The translations under genes and the position numbers were made by a program. From the NCBI GenBank assembly GCA_031963005.1, contig JASSUL010000012.1, forward strand, positions 1 through 64,000: a stretch of DNA of 64,000 nt. Reading direction: 5' to 3'. Positions 35,419 through 44,628 of this stretch are shown here, one piece after another (the first letter of the stretch is position 1; the number at the start of each line of letters is the position of its first letter). Origin of the DNA: JASSUD01 sp031963005. Its GTDB lineage: Bacteria; Pseudomonadota; Gammaproteobacteria; Burkholderiales; Burkholderiaceae. The notes below the pieces were generated by a model. That model had not been told where the DNA came from and made no database searches. It saw only the letters and a program-made list of their open reading frames with translations.

Positions 35419-36615
35419 TCAACTTAAGCACAATGCTTCCCGTACATCACGCATCGTCTCTTGTGCGCACATACGAGCCTTGTCACACCCATCTGCGACA
35501 ATCGCGCGTAGGAGTGAAGGATCATCGCGATATTGTTGTGCTCGCTCAAGCATAGGCGCTTGTTCACGAATAATGCCGTCAATCACGGGCTGCTTACACT
35601 CTAAACACCCTATGCCCGCACTGCGGCAGCCCTTTTGCACCCAATCGTGCACGTTCTGATCGGTATAGGCGAGGTGCAATTTCCAAACCGGGCATTTTGC
35701 GGGATCACCCGGATCAGAGCGCCGTACGCGTGCAGGGTCTGTCGGCATGGTGCGCACTTTCTTTTCAATTTCTTTGCGATCTTCTAAAAGCGCAATCGTA
35801 TTACCGTAAGACTTAGACATTTTCTGCCCATCTAAGCCTGGCATACGCGAAGATTCTGTGAGCAACACTTGCGGCTCGGCAAGAATAATTTTGCCAGCAC
35901 CTTCTAAATAGCCAAATAAATGCTCGCGATCATTCAGCGATAGGCTTTGTGATTCTTGGAGCAATGCGTGCGCCTGCTCCAGCGCATCTTCGGCCCCTTC
36001 TTGTTGATACGCTGTACGCAATGCGTGATAGCGCTTTGCGCGTCGCGTACCTAACTTTTTGACCGCTTCTAGCGCTTTCTTTTCAAAATCGGGTTCGCGG
36101 CCGTAGAGATAATTAAAGCGACGGGCAATTTCGCGCGCGATTTCAATATGCGGAACTTGATCTTCCCCCACGGGAATCAGCGAGGCGCGGTATAACAAAA
36201 TGTCTGCTGCCATCAGCAAGGGATAGCCTAAAAACCCGTATGTGGCGAGATCCCGATCTCTGAGTTTTTCAATCTGCTCTTTATACGTGGGAACCCGCTC
36301 TAACCAACTCAAAGGGGTACTCATCCCTAGCAGCATCGCTAACTCGGAATGCTCAGGCACACGGCTTTGAATAAAAATGGTCGCTTGCGCCGGATCAATC
36401 CCTGCAGCGAGCCAGTCGATCATGACATCCCAAACATGCTCAGACACTTGAGCAGGGGTTTCATAATGCGTGGTTAAAGCATGTAAATCCACGATACAAA
36501 AAAAACAGGGATACTCAGATTGCAAGCGAATCCAATTTTTTAGTACGCCGTGGTAATGCCCCAAATGCAAACGGCCTGTTGGCCGCATACCGGAGAAAAC
36601 GCGAGGAGGGAACAT
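35419..36615 (-). CDS. trpS: tryptophanyl-tRNA synthetase
   Basis: 398 residues. A class I synthetase with the HIGH-type motif TGRLHLGHYHG and the KMSKS motif GLDGQKMSKSYGN. Substrate-site segments include GFLGYPLLMAADILLYRA and GEDQVPHIEIAREIARRFN. It is longer than the E. coli enzyme (334) because of an insert of about 60 residues after the first Rossmann half (LGTRRAKRYHALRTAYQQEG), as found in many beta-proteobacteria. It charges tRNA-Trp. Confidence 0.95.
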   Translation of the reverse strand: MFPPRVFSGMRPTGRLHLGHYHGVLKNWIRLQSEYPCFFCIVDLHALTTHYETPAQVSEHVWDVMIDWLAAGIDPAQATIFIQSRVPEHSELAMLLGMSTPLSWLERVPTYKEQIEKLRDRDLATYGFLGYPLLMAADILLYRASLIPVGEDQVPHIEIAREIARRFNYLYGREPDFEKKALEAVKKLGTRRAKRYHALRTAYQQEGAEDALEQAHALLQESQSLSLNDREHLFGYLEGAGKIILAEPQVLLTESSRMPGLDGQKMSKSYGNTIALLEDRKEIEKKVRTMPTDPARVRRSDPGDPAKCPVWKLHLAYTDQNVHDWVQKGCRSAGIGCLECKQPVIDGIIREQAPMLERAQQYRDDPSLLRAIVADGCDKARMCAQETMRDVREALCLS

Positions 36616-36660
36616 GAAAACAGAAATAAAAAATGTTCAAAAACCCGTGGATAACCCGCC

Positions 36661-36694
36661 TAAGAACCTATTTGGCAAATACCAAACAGGTTCC
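36661..36694. repeat. short palindrome related to MITE ends
   Basis: An imperfect 12-bp inverted repeat (gaacctatttgg at 36664-36675, ccaaacaggttc at 36682-36693) lies in the 112-bp gap between the M50 gene and trpS. Its arms match the outer end of the element at 31166-31311. It may be a minimal relic of that family or act as an mRNA hairpin. Confidence 0.5.
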
Positions 36695-36727
36695 AAAAAG
36701 TACGGGAAAGAGTGTTTCCACAGATAC

Positions 36728-37396
36728 TTAGGTCACCAGAAAAACAAAAGGCGCCAGCAAAATGCCTAATACGCTATATCCGAAATCGACCATCGGATAT
36801 AACCAAAAACGCCCGAGCAAACCCGTGACCACTAGAAGCAGCACAATAAAAAACCCATAGGGCTCAATACGCGCTAAACCTAATGCTTGCCGTATCGGCA
36901 ATATCATCATCAAGGCCCGCCCACCATCTAGTGGAGGAAGCGGAAAGAGGTTAAACATGCAAAGTAATACATTGATTTGCAAACCGACTTCCGTCATGCG
37001 CAGGAAAAAGGGCTCTTGATAATCAAACACATGGCGCAACAATATACCCAATATCGCCCATATAAAAGCCTGCACGAAATTACAAGCACAGCCTGCAAGA
37101 GAGACCCAGACACTATGCCAACGAGGATTGCGCAGATTACGCGATACCACGGGTACGGGCTTAGCATATCCAAATATAAAACTCCCACTCGTTGCCAAAT
37201 ACAGAAGCACTGGCATCAAAATGGTACCGATCAGATCAATATGCTTAATGGGGTTCAGCGTCACTCGCCCATGCAAATACGCCGTATTATCACCAAACCA
37301 TCGTGCCACGTACCCATGCGCAGCCTCATGCAGAGCAATAGCAAACAAAACTGGCAATGCGTAAACCGTTAAGGTCTGGATAACAGAAGCATCCAT
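36728..37396 (-). CDS. site-2 protease family (M50) membrane metalloprotease
   Basis: 222 residues with about five to six membrane segments. Zinc site HEAAH at residues 23-27 lies in the first helix (ALHEAAHGYVARWFGD), with the partner motif NLFPLPPLDGGRAL near residue 155. The family is YwhC-like rhomboid-unrelated intramembrane proteases. Substrates are not known. It sits beside trpS, as in Burkholderia. The invertible repeat at 37441-37625 lies just upstream and may contain or influence its promoter. Confidence 0.9.
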   Translation of the reverse strand: MDASVIQTLTVYALPVLFAIALHEAAHGYVARWFGDNTAYLHGRVTLNPIKHIDLIGTILMPVLLYLATSGSFIFGYAKPVPVVSRNLRNPRWHSVWVSLAGCACNFVQAFIWAILGILLRHVFDYQEPFFLRMTEVGLQINVLLCMFNLFPLPPLDGGRALMMILPIRQALGLARIEPYGFFIVLLLVVTGLLGRFWLYPMVDFGYSVLGILLAPFVFLVT

Positions 37397-37440
37397 GTAA
37401 ACTTGAAAAAAATGTTGAATGAACTAAAAATATTACTGAC

Positions 37441-37625
37441 TGATGTTACGCAGGTATTCAAAAATACGGCGGTCATCATGTTGGGGTTCCTTCGCCACCC
37501 CAACCTACTGTCCTTTGCCTTTTCTGGTGGTGGGTGGAGTTTGATGAATCCCTTTCACCTACCCATTTTCGTAGGTTGGTGGTGACGAAGGAACCCCAAC
37601 ATGCATACCACCTACTTCTAATCCT
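37441..37625. repeat. invertible-type inverted repeat element, copy A
   Basis: Arms of about 32 bp lie at 37477-37508 and 37571-37603 (outer part catgttggggttccttcg) around a 62-bp centre. Unique-looking flanks (left ttacgcaggtattcaaaaa, right atgcataccacctactt) match copy B at 43036-43241 in the same orientation, but the centre and inner arms are inverted relative to copy B. It lies between the M50 gene start and the ftsB end, and the right flank reaches the ftsB stop codon. Confidence 0.85.
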
Positions 37626-37631
37626 TGCGCT

Positions 37632-38108
37632 CTACCGATCAATAACTCGCTTTTCTACAGTTTGCTTGGTCGCCTTTTTCTTCTGCCGATCGGATACAAC
37701 CGCGTTCTTTTTCTCAGCAGTCACTTTCGGTTTGGCACGAGCAGGCGGATCTGGTACTACCCGTTCTGGGTGCGCAAAAAGTCGCCCATGCTTGCGAATC
37801 AAAGACTGCGTATTGGAAGGAATAAGCAACGGACTATTCGGCGCTACAAATTGCACAAAAACTTCGTCTTTTTTAATGAGCCCCAAGTCATAACGGGCGC
37901 GCTCTTCTAAAGCAACTGCGCCGTTTTGTAAGCTAGTCACCTCACCGGCCAGTCGCTCATTCTGCAACGCCATGGCCTCATTTTGTGCTAGCTGAGCCTG
38001 CAATTGCCGCTCCAATGTACCCACTTGAAGCCACCCTCCTCGTCCAAACCATAGAGGATATTGCAGGCCAACAAGAATAGAAAGCAATAATACCGTTAGC
38101 CAGCGCAT
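37632..38108 (-). CDS. ftsB: septum formation initiator FtsB
   Basis: 158 residues from the ATG at 38108, 7 bases after the eno stop; an upstream GTG/ATG context would overlap eno. One membrane helix at about 2-20 (RWLTVLLLSILVGLQYPLW) is followed by a coiled coil at about 32-75 (LERQLQAQLAQNEAMALQNE) and the FtsB fold (ARYDLGLIKKDEVFVQF). FtsB joins FtsL and FtsQ to activate septal peptidoglycan synthesis. The C-terminal 50 residues (PKVTAEKKNAVVSDRQKKKA) are a basic tail not usual for the family, ending at the repeat element. Confidence 0.92.
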   Translation of the reverse strand: MRWLTVLLLSILVGLQYPLWFGRGGWLQVGTLERQLQAQLAQNEAMALQNERLAGEVTSLQNGAVALEERARYDLGLIKKDEVFVQFVAPNSPLLIPSNTQSLIRKHGRLFAHPERVVPDPPARAKPKVTAEKKNAVVSDRQKKKATKQTVEKRVIDR

Positions 38109-38115
38109 AGATGCA

Positions 38116-39420
38116 TCACCGCGCACGCGACAAGTTATAAAACGCTGCGCGGCCCGGATAATGCGCCGTCACGCCCAATTCTTCTTCAATACGCAAGAGT
38201 TGATTGTACTTTGCCACGCGCTCGCTCCGTGAAGGAGCGCCCGTTTTGATTTGCCCTGCATTTAAGCCCACGGCAATGTCTGCAATCGTGACATCTTCCG
38301 TTTCACCAGAACGATGCGAGATCACCGCGGTATACCCTGCGCGCTTTGCCATTTCGACCGCAGCAAATGTCTCTGTTAAGGTGCCAATTTGGTTAATTTT
38401 GATCAAAACGGAATTCGCAATGCCCCGCTCAATCCCCTGTTGCAAGAAATGGGTATTGGTGACGAATAAATCATCTCCTACCAACTGAATTTTTTTCCCT
38501 AATTGCTCGCTGAGATAGGCCCACCCTTCCCAATCATCTTCCGCCATGCCGTCTTCGATAGAAATAATCGGAAATTGATCGGCTAACCTAGCGAGGTAAT
38601 GGGTGAAATCCTCTGCACTTAGTTGGAGATCTTCGCCTTTGAGGATATACCGATCTTCATGATAAAACTCACTCGATGCGCAATCTAGCGCAATCAGCAC
38701 GTCTTGGCCTGGCACATACCCTGCCCGTTCAATCGCGCGCATTAATAAAGACAGACAGGCTTCATTATTGGCCAAATCAGGCGCAAAACCGCCTTCATCT
38801 CCCACCGCAGTGCTGAGATGCTTTTCTGCAAGAATGCTCTTGAGGGTATGAAAAACCTCCACACCGCAGCGCAATGCGTCGGAAAAACACGCTGTCCCTG
38901 GGCTTCCCATCACCGGCACGATCATAAACTCTTGGATCGATAGGCCATTATTCGCATGGGCTCCTCCATTGATGATATTCATCATCGGCACAGGCATTTG
39001 GTTCGCTCCCGAGCCGCCAAAATAACGATAGAGCGGCAGCCCCATTTCTTTTGCAGCAGCCTTTGCCACGGCCATCGAAACAGCTAACAGCGCGTTCGCA
39101 CCTAGGCGCGACTTATTCTCCGTGCCATCGAGCTCTATCAATGTTTTATCGATAAAAGCCTGCTCAGCGGCCTCGAGTCCTTTGATCTCTTCCGCAATGT
39201 CATTCTGGATATGCGATACCGCTTGCTGCACACCCCGACTCATATAACGTTGCGTATCTTTATCGCGCAATTCAATGGCTTCGCGCGATCCGGTTGACGC
39301 GCCTGAAGGCACCGAGGCACGAGCTAATATGCCCGATTCCAATAAAACTTCACATTCTACGGTCGGATATCCACGGGAATCGAGAATCTCCCGGCCTACG
39401 AGATCAATAATCTGACTCAT
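38116..39420 (-). CDS. eno: enolase
   Basis: 434 residues, full length. Signatures are EILDSRGYPTVECEV, ASVPSGASTGSREAIELRD, MPVPMMNIINGGAHANN, GDEGGFAPDL, SIEDGMAEDDWEGW, QLVGDDLFVTN and SHRSGETEDVTIADIAVG. It interconverts 2-phosphoglycerate and phosphoenolpyruvate in glycolysis, and in many bacteria is also part of the RNA degradosome. The order kdsA-eno-ftsB is typical of beta-proteobacteria. Confidence 0.98.
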   Translation of the reverse strand: MSQIIDLVGREILDSRGYPTVECEVLLESGILARASVPSGASTGSREAIELRDKDTQRYMSRGVQQAVSHIQNDIAEEIKGLEAAEQAFIDKTLIELDGTENKSRLGANALLAVSMAVAKAAAKEMGLPLYRYFGGSGANQMPVPMMNIINGGAHANNGLSIQEFMIVPVMGSPGTACFSDALRCGVEVFHTLKSILAEKHLSTAVGDEGGFAPDLANNEACLSLLMRAIERAGYVPGQDVLIALDCASSEFYHEDRYILKGEDLQLSAEDFTHYLARLADQFPIISIEDGMAEDDWEGWAYLSEQLGKKIQLVGDDLFVTNTHFLQQGIERGIANSVLIKINQIGTLTETFAAVEMAKRAGYTAVISHRSGETEDVTIADIAVGLNAGQIKTGAPSRSERVAKYNQLLRIEEELGVTAHYPGRAAFYNLSRAR

Positions 39421-39628
39421 GCTTCTCGCTCTACAGAAAAAAGGGGAACACCAAACTCTTCAAACTCCCTTTAACGGCAGCTTATTAAAGAGAATTTGCG
39501 TTTGGAAAGCGGCAAAATAATGACATCTACTAAGCGATTTTAGCAGCTGCTCGCCATATGAGTAGGAATATTCCAAAGAAGAAGAGATATTCTGACCGTA
39601 TCGGTATCCTCCTCTTGCAAATTTATTA

Positions 39629-40495
39629 CTACGAAATGGCGTTGAAGAATGTCTCTTCCAACCAAGGTGTTTTTTTCACAGCTTGATCCAATTCGACCAA
39701 GGTATGCAGTAAAGCACGCATATGCTTTAAAGGAACCGCGTTAGGCCCATCGGATAGCGCCCGATCCGGATCGGGATGGGTCTCCATAAAAATCCCCGCA
39801 ATGCCTGCTGCGACCGCTGCGCGCGCTAATACCGGCACAAACTCACGCTGCCCCCCGGATTTCCCTCCCTGTGCGCCGGGAAGTTGCACAGAGTGCGTGG
39901 CATCAAATACGACCGGCGCTTGCGTACTGCGTAATATCGCCAAGGAACGCATATCCGAGACCAAATTATGGTATCCAAACGATGCGCCTCGCTCGCAGAC
40001 CATAAAGACATCTTCATTGAGCCCCGCTTCTCGCGCAGCATCTCGCGCTTTGGTCACCACATGCCGCATATCTTCAGGCGCTAAAAATTGCCCTTTTTTG
40101 ATATTGACCGGCTTGCCCGAACGCGCGCAAGCATAAATAAAATCCGTTTGACGGCATAAAAAAGCGGGCGTTTGCAATACATCGACCACCTCGGCCACCA
40201 TCGGTACTTCTGCTTCGGTATGCACATCGGTCAAAACCGGCACACCAATTTGCGCTTTGACTTGCGCCAAAATATCCAACCCTTCTTCCTTTCCTAAACC
40301 GCGAAAGGACTGTTTAGAGGTGCGGTTGGCTTTATCGTACGAGGATTTATAAATAAATGGCAGATTGAGCTGCGCGCATATTTCTTTGAGCTCCCCGGCC
40401 GTATCTATCGCCATCTGCCGAGATTCAATGACGCAAGGCCCCGCAATCAAGAATAAAGGATGCGAAAGCCCAGCTTCGAAATGACACAATTTCAT
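39629..40495 (-). CDS. kdsA: KDO-8-phosphate synthase
   Basis: 288 residues. Motifs are LFLIAGPCVIESRQMAIDTA, YKSSYDKANRTS, GVPVLTDVH, VNIKKGQFLAPEDM, CERGASFGYHNLVSDMR and FDATHSVQLPG. It condenses phosphoenolpyruvate with arabinose 5-phosphate, making the KDO precursor of lipopolysaccharide, so the cell keeps an LPS core. About 200 bp separates it from eno. Confidence 0.97.
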   Translation of the reverse strand: MKLCHFEAGLSHPLFLIAGPCVIESRQMAIDTAGELKEICAQLNLPFIYKSSYDKANRTSKQSFRGLGKEEGLDILAQVKAQIGVPVLTDVHTEAEVPMVAEVVDVLQTPAFLCRQTDFIYACARSGKPVNIKKGQFLAPEDMRHVVTKARDAAREAGLNEDVFMVCERGASFGYHNLVSDMRSLAILRSTQAPVVFDATHSVQLPGAQGGKSGGQREFVPVLARAAVAAGIAGIFMETHPDPDRALSDGPNAVPLKHMRALLHTLVELDQAVKKTPWLEETFFNAIS

Positions 40496-40540
40496 GAAAA
40501 ATTTTCCTGTGTGTGCGTATTCACGCTATCAAAAAATACG

Positions 40541-42121
40541 CTACTCGGTTAGAGGAACGATCTTACGCGCTGAAACGAGACTAGATTTAAAATACGCATA
40601 ATCAAAACCTACTAACCATAACAGTCCAAAATACAGTAAAGCAATACCCGTCAAACTGGCCCCTGTATACGCTATGCGATGCAAGGGTGCTGCACTAAGG
40701 GCAATCCAGTCAAATTGCTCGCGCAACCAAAGCAGTACCCCTGTAATCACCAGACAAACGCCCAAAAGGCGAATCAAAAAGCCGCCCCAACCCGATAAAG
40801 GCGTATAGATATCGCGTTTACGCAGTCCGACAAAAAGCAACAATGCATTGACGCACGCTCCAAAACCAATCGATAGCGACAAGCCCGCGTGTGCAAAGAG
40901 TGGCACCCAAAACAAATTACTCACCTGCGTCAAAATCAGTACGAATACGGCAATATAGGCCGGAGTGCGAATATCTTGCTTTGCATAAAAGCCAGGGGCT
41001 AATACTTTCACCACAATCAAACCGATTAACCCTACCCCGTAAGCCTGCACCGCTCTACTCACTTGAGAGACGTCCTCGGCACTAAACCGGCCATAGTGAA
41101 AAAGTACGGCAGTAATAGGATCCGCAAAGGCCAGTAACACCACCACACAAGGCGCTGCTAACAAAAAGGTGAGTTTCAGCCCCCAGTCTAGTAAAGCCGA
41201 GTAGGTTTCTTTTTCTCCTTGCGCGTGCGCTTTCGATAAATTGGGCAAGAGTATCGTACCTAATGCCAAGCCTAAAAGCGCAATGGGAAATTCCATCAGC
41301 CTATCTGCATAGGATAACCAAGAGACACTCCCTTTGGGCAGATGCGAAGCAATATTGGTATTAATAATCAAGCTCAACTGCGCAACAGAAACCGCAAAAG
41401 TCGCCGGCACCATTTTCATCAATACCCGCTTCACACCGTGATGGGCAAGCGCTTTAAACGGGTTCAGACCAATTTTTGGCAGCATATCGAGCTTGCGTAA
41501 CGCAGGAAGCTGAATAACCAATTGCAACACACCTCCTACGATCACGGCTAGCGCAAGGGCATATATCGGCGTTGCCATATAGGGTGCTACCCATAAGCAA
41601 GCAACAATAAAACTGCCATTCAGCAGCAAAGGGGCAAAGGCGGGCAAAGAAAACTGCCGATACACATTCAATATGCCTGAAGCCAGCGATGCCAGAGAAA
41701 TCAAGGCAATATAAGGAAACATCACCCGTGTCATCCATATCGCAGCAGGAAAGGCCTCTCCTTTGTCTTGCAGTCCCGTAGCGACCACCAATACAATGAC
41801 AGACGCCCCTATGACCCCTATAATCGATAACACGACCAACACCCAAGTCAGCACCGTGGCCACAGCATCGACTAATGATTTCGCCGCAGCATGCCCTTGC
41901 TGGTTTTTAAATTCTCCAAAAATCGGCACAAAAGCTTGAGAAAACGCCCCTTCTGCCGACAAGCGCCTCAGCAAATTGGGGATCCGGAAGGCCACGTTAA
42001 ACGCATCGGTATACACCCCCGCGCCAAAGGTGCTAGCGATTAAGGTTTCACGCACCAGCCCCGTCATACGGGAGAGCAGCGTAAACCCGCTCACGGTTAA
42101 AAGGGCTTTGAATAAATTCAT
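40541..42121 (-). CDS. murJ: lipid II flippase MurJ
   Basis: 526 residues from the ATG at 42121 (MNLFKALLTVSGFTLLSRM); the open frame upstream to 42175 is not family-like. About 14 membrane helices. Signature stretches are TGLVRETLIASTFGAG, DAFNVAFRIPNLLRRLSAEGAF and MEFPIALLGLALGTILLPNLSK. It flips lipid-linked peptidoglycan precursor across the inner membrane. It is divergent from rpsT, an arrangement conserved in Burkholderiaceae. Confidence 0.95.
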   Translation of the reverse strand: MNLFKALLTVSGFTLLSRMTGLVRETLIASTFGAGVYTDAFNVAFRIPNLLRRLSAEGAFSQAFVPIFGEFKNQQGHAAAKSLVDAVATVLTWVLVVLSIIGVIGASVIVLVVATGLQDKGEAFPAAIWMTRVMFPYIALISLASLASGILNVYRQFSLPAFAPLLLNGSFIVACLWVAPYMATPIYALALAVIVGGVLQLVIQLPALRKLDMLPKIGLNPFKALAHHGVKRVLMKMVPATFAVSVAQLSLIINTNIASHLPKGSVSWLSYADRLMEFPIALLGLALGTILLPNLSKAHAQGEKETYSALLDWGLKLTFLLAAPCVVVLLAFADPITAVLFHYGRFSAEDVSQVSRAVQAYGVGLIGLIVVKVLAPGFYAKQDIRTPAYIAVFVLILTQVSNLFWVPLFAHAGLSLSIGFGACVNALLLFVGLRKRDIYTPLSGWGGFLIRLLGVCLVITGVLLWLREQFDWIALSAAPLHRIAYTGASLTGIALLYFGLLWLVGFDYAYFKSSLVSARKIVPLTE

Positions 42122-42455
42122 GGTATCTGAAAAAATTTTTTCCGAGAATGCCGGTGGATTACCGTGTAAACACACTTACCGATGCACTGCATCATACGGT
42201 ATGCGCATTTTTTACCAGCAGGAATAAAAAAACAGACAGTGCCTACTTCCTAACCGGTATACAAGAGGAAAAGCTAGAAATAGTACTGGGACTCCTCTCG
42301 CACTACAGCAGCTTTCCATTTGAAACACCGCATTTTGGCACAGGCATACCCTTTCCATACCGTCCAGAAGCGTGCTACCTGAGCACGGACTCTAAAGTGA
42401 GAAATCCCAATAAAACGATGTAAATTATTTACCACACATCACAAAGGTATTTATC

Positions 42456-42479
42456 CCTTCGCATAGCTTGTTGTATAAT
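42456..42479 (+). promoter_or_regulatory. probable rpsT promoter (-10 element)
   Basis: A perfect TATAAT at 42474-42479 lies 163 bp ahead of the rpsT ATG; the -35 region is weak. Between promoter and gene, tccatatcagat is repeated at 42523 and 42545. Confidence 0.45.
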
Positions 42480-42641
42480 CCGCCCCTTTTTGTGATTTCT
42501 CCCTTTGGTTTTGCTCGGCCCATCCATATCAGATGCAGATCAGATCCATATCAGATCCAGGCCCTGGTCTGCTAAACCCTAGATAAAAGGGGATCGGGAA
42601 TCGCACTGCGCGCCCTACTTATCCAATAGGAATTGTATTTC

Positions 42642-42935
42642 ATGGCAAATTCTCCTCAAGCCCGTAAACGTGCCCGCCAAACTGTTAAGGCAAATGCACA
42701 TAACACTGGGTTGCGTTCCAAATTTCGCACTGCTGTCAAAGCGGTGCGCAAAGCAATCGACACCGGCGATGTAGCGCAAGCTAGCTTAGTATTCAAAGCG
42801 TCTTCTAAAACGATAGACATCATTGCTGACAAAAAAATTGTCCATAAAAATAAAGCAGCACGCCATAAAAGCCGTTTAGCTGCTGCGCTCAAAAAGCTAA
42901 ATGCGCAAGCAAGTGCGCCTGCTACAGCTGCTTAG
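42642..42935 (+). CDS. rpsT: 30S ribosomal protein S20
   Basis: 97 residues from the ATG at 42642 (MANSPQARKRARQTVKANAHN); the TTG three codons earlier is ignored, since aggaa lies 9 bases before the ATG. Typical lysine/arginine-rich helical S20 with SKFRTAVKAVRKAID and HKNKAARHKSRLAAALKKL. The Ala-rich tail is short. It binds 16S rRNA early in 30S assembly. Confidence 0.97.
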   Translation: MANSPQARKRARQTVKANAHNTGLRSKFRTAVKAVRKAIDTGDVAQASLVFKASSKTIDIIADKKIVHKNKAARHKSRLAAALKKLNAQASAPATAA

Positions 42936-42961
42936 CCACTAGTTATTTTTCCGCTAGATGC

Positions 42962-43014
42962 AAAAAAAGCCGCGATCCACAAACCTAAAAGGTAAGGTGG
43001 GGGCGGCTTTTTCT
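42962..43014 (+). terminator. rpsT terminator
   Basis: aaaaaagccgc pairs with gcggctttttc around a partly paired loop (ccac with gtgg). The T run follows directly. It lies 27 bp after the rpsT stop. Confidence 0.85.
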
Positions 43015-43035
43015 TTGCTGTCTTTGATAGGTTGA

Positions 43036-43241
43036 GCTAATAACTGATATTACGCAGGTATTCAAAAAGACCGTGGTCATCATGTTGGGGTTCCTTCGTC
43101 ACCACCAACCTACGAAAATGGGTAGGTGAAAGGGATTCATCAAACTCCACCCACCACCAGAAAAGGCAAAGGACTGTAGGTTGGGGTGGCGAAGGAACCC
43201 CAACATGCATACCACCTACTTTTAATCTTTGCGCTCTACTG
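43036..43241. repeat. invertible-type inverted repeat element, copy B
   Basis: Arms lie at 43081-43113 and 43176-43207 around a 62-bp centre. The flanks match copy A (37441-37625) in the same orientation, while the centre at 43114-43175 is its exact reverse complement. It lies between the rpsT terminator and the 3' end of the DUF3579 gene. About 180 bp further on (43260-43320) there is a short tandem run of aagtttggcaaaat, three to four copies with a 16-bp period. Confidence 0.85.
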
Positions 43242-43257
43242 ATCTATAGCTAATAAG

Positions 43258-43322
43258 TTGGGCAAAGAAATTTGGCAAAATAAGTTTGGCAAAATAAGTT
43301 TGGCAAAATAAGTTTGGCAAAT
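43258..43322. repeat. 16-bp short tandem repeat
   Basis: The unit ggcaaaataagtttgg recurs in tandem about three and a half times, the first copy diverged. It lies in non-coding DNA after the DUF3579 gene. Its function is unknown. Confidence 0.8.
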
Positions 43323-43423
43323 ACATGACATGAGACAACCCCTTATTGGAAGCATCTGCCTCCTAATGCAAAGCAGCCAGTAGAGAAGGTTGATGCGGGT
43401 GTTCCAGAGCACATGTTTGGGCA

Positions 43424-43777
43424 CTAATTCTTGCTCTCCATCTTCAGAAAGCATCCTTGGGTAACGACTAAATTATTATCTTTGGCAAATCGCATCACAA
43501 ATTCAAATGCGATGGGCTCTATATCGCGCAAGCGCTCGTCCATCACCACACATTTCAGCCCTCCTAGCAAGACAGGCCGCACATAATTAGAATACTTCAA
43601 CTTTGCATTGAGTCCACTAGCACCAGGCCCAAAGCGCGACATCACGCCACACAGACGTTCAGCCCAATCACTGGGCCGAAATTTCTTGCCGTCTGCCGTC
43701 ACGCCTTGAATAAAAAGCTCACTCGGGTCATCTTCCGACCTTAGCGGCAAATTAGGGTCCTGTTGTCGGTCGTTCAT
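43424..43777 (-). CDS. DUF3579 family protein
   Basis: 117 residues from the ATG at 43777 (a TTG five codons earlier is less likely). It matches the small beta-proteobacterial family found near murJ/rpsT: ELFIQGVTADGKKFRPSDWAERLCG, MSRFGPG, YVRPVLLGGLKCVVMDERL and PIAFEFVMRFAKDNNLVV. It is cytoplasmic, with no signal. The biochemical role is not established. The context is normal for Burkholderia. Confidence 0.85.
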   Translation of the reverse strand: MNDRQQDPNLPLRSEDDPSELFIQGVTADGKKFRPSDWAERLCGVMSRFGPGASGLNAKLKYSNYVRPVLLGGLKCVVMDERLRDIEPIAFEFVMRFAKDNNLVVTQGCFLKMESKN

Positions 43778-43924
43778 GAAATATAAGCGCAAAAACTCGC
43801 GATTATAGCGAGATCAATCACCAGATTGGCGGCCATATCCATCAACCGCTCCGATCCACAATGTCCATCATGCAGCTGCTGGGGCAACATGCATTCCTAA
43901 AAGACGCTAAAGCCGCTTCACGCT

Positions 43925-44356
43925 CTAATGCGTCACTAGATCCAACTGCGTTAATCCACTACGCTGCGCAGCGGAAAGCGTTGCCACCACGCGCTCATAG
44001 GGCACGGTGCGCTCCGCATATAATCGCACACGCGGTAAATCCGCATGCGCCTGCCGAGCCCCTTGCGCAGCCTGCGCAAACCGACTGACCAAGAGCGATT
44101 CTGCAACCACTTCCTGCCCCCACAACACCCTTCCATCCGCACGCAAAGTCACCTCAATCGCTGCCGATGAAGCTTCCTTAGATGCACCCTGTGCTTGAGG
44201 CAAATTTACAGCAAACAGATGCTGCACAGCAGGAAGCGCCAATAGCGCAATGACCAATAACACCAACATAATATCTACAAAAGGCGTCATATTGATATCG
44301 CTGACATAGCGTTTAGGGAGTGATATTTCCTCTTCTTCATCCCACATTTCTGACAT
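43925..44356 (-). CDS. exbD: ExbD/TolR biopolymer transport protein
   Basis: 143 residues. Cytoplasmic N-terminus, then one membrane helix with the essential aspartate (INMTPFVDIMLVLLVIALLALP), then a periplasmic domain with ALRADGRV-like TLRADGRVLW. With ExbB it converts proton flow into energy for TonB-dependent uptake (or for Tol). Its usual partner exbB lies on the same strand 3.4 kb upstream (47741-48502). The gap is filled by an opposite-strand unknown gene, so exbD must have gained its own promoter in the 272-bp region 44357-44628. Confidence 0.92.
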   Translation of the reverse strand: MSEMWDEEEEISLPKRYVSDINMTPFVDIMLVLLVIALLALPAVQHLFAVNLPQAQGASKEASSAAIEVTLRADGRVLWGQEVVAESLLVSRFAQAAQGARQAHADLPRVRLYAERTVPYERVVATLSAAQRSGLTQLDLVTH

Positions 44357-44628
44357 CCCTCCCTCCTGTGTTTGCGCCAGTGCTTCACGCCCTTACCTAT
44401 AAACCTGTATCAGCAAAACCTAGCCCAACATGCTTTCAGAGTTTTCTTATACATCCTAGACATATACTTTCTGGCGTATACTGATAGAGCAAAAGTTCAG
44501 GCATTTCCTTTATAGCACGCAACACTCTAGAAACCAGTAATGCGCATTGAAGGATAGCCCTCTGCCATAGAAATAAAGATGCCACAGGGGGCTTTTAGAT
44601 AATTTGAAGCAAGTTTGTCAATAAATAT

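Noticed and set aside
43258..43322. CRISPR-like short repeats
   Set aside because: The 16-bp tandem units have no spacers and no cas genes are nearby.
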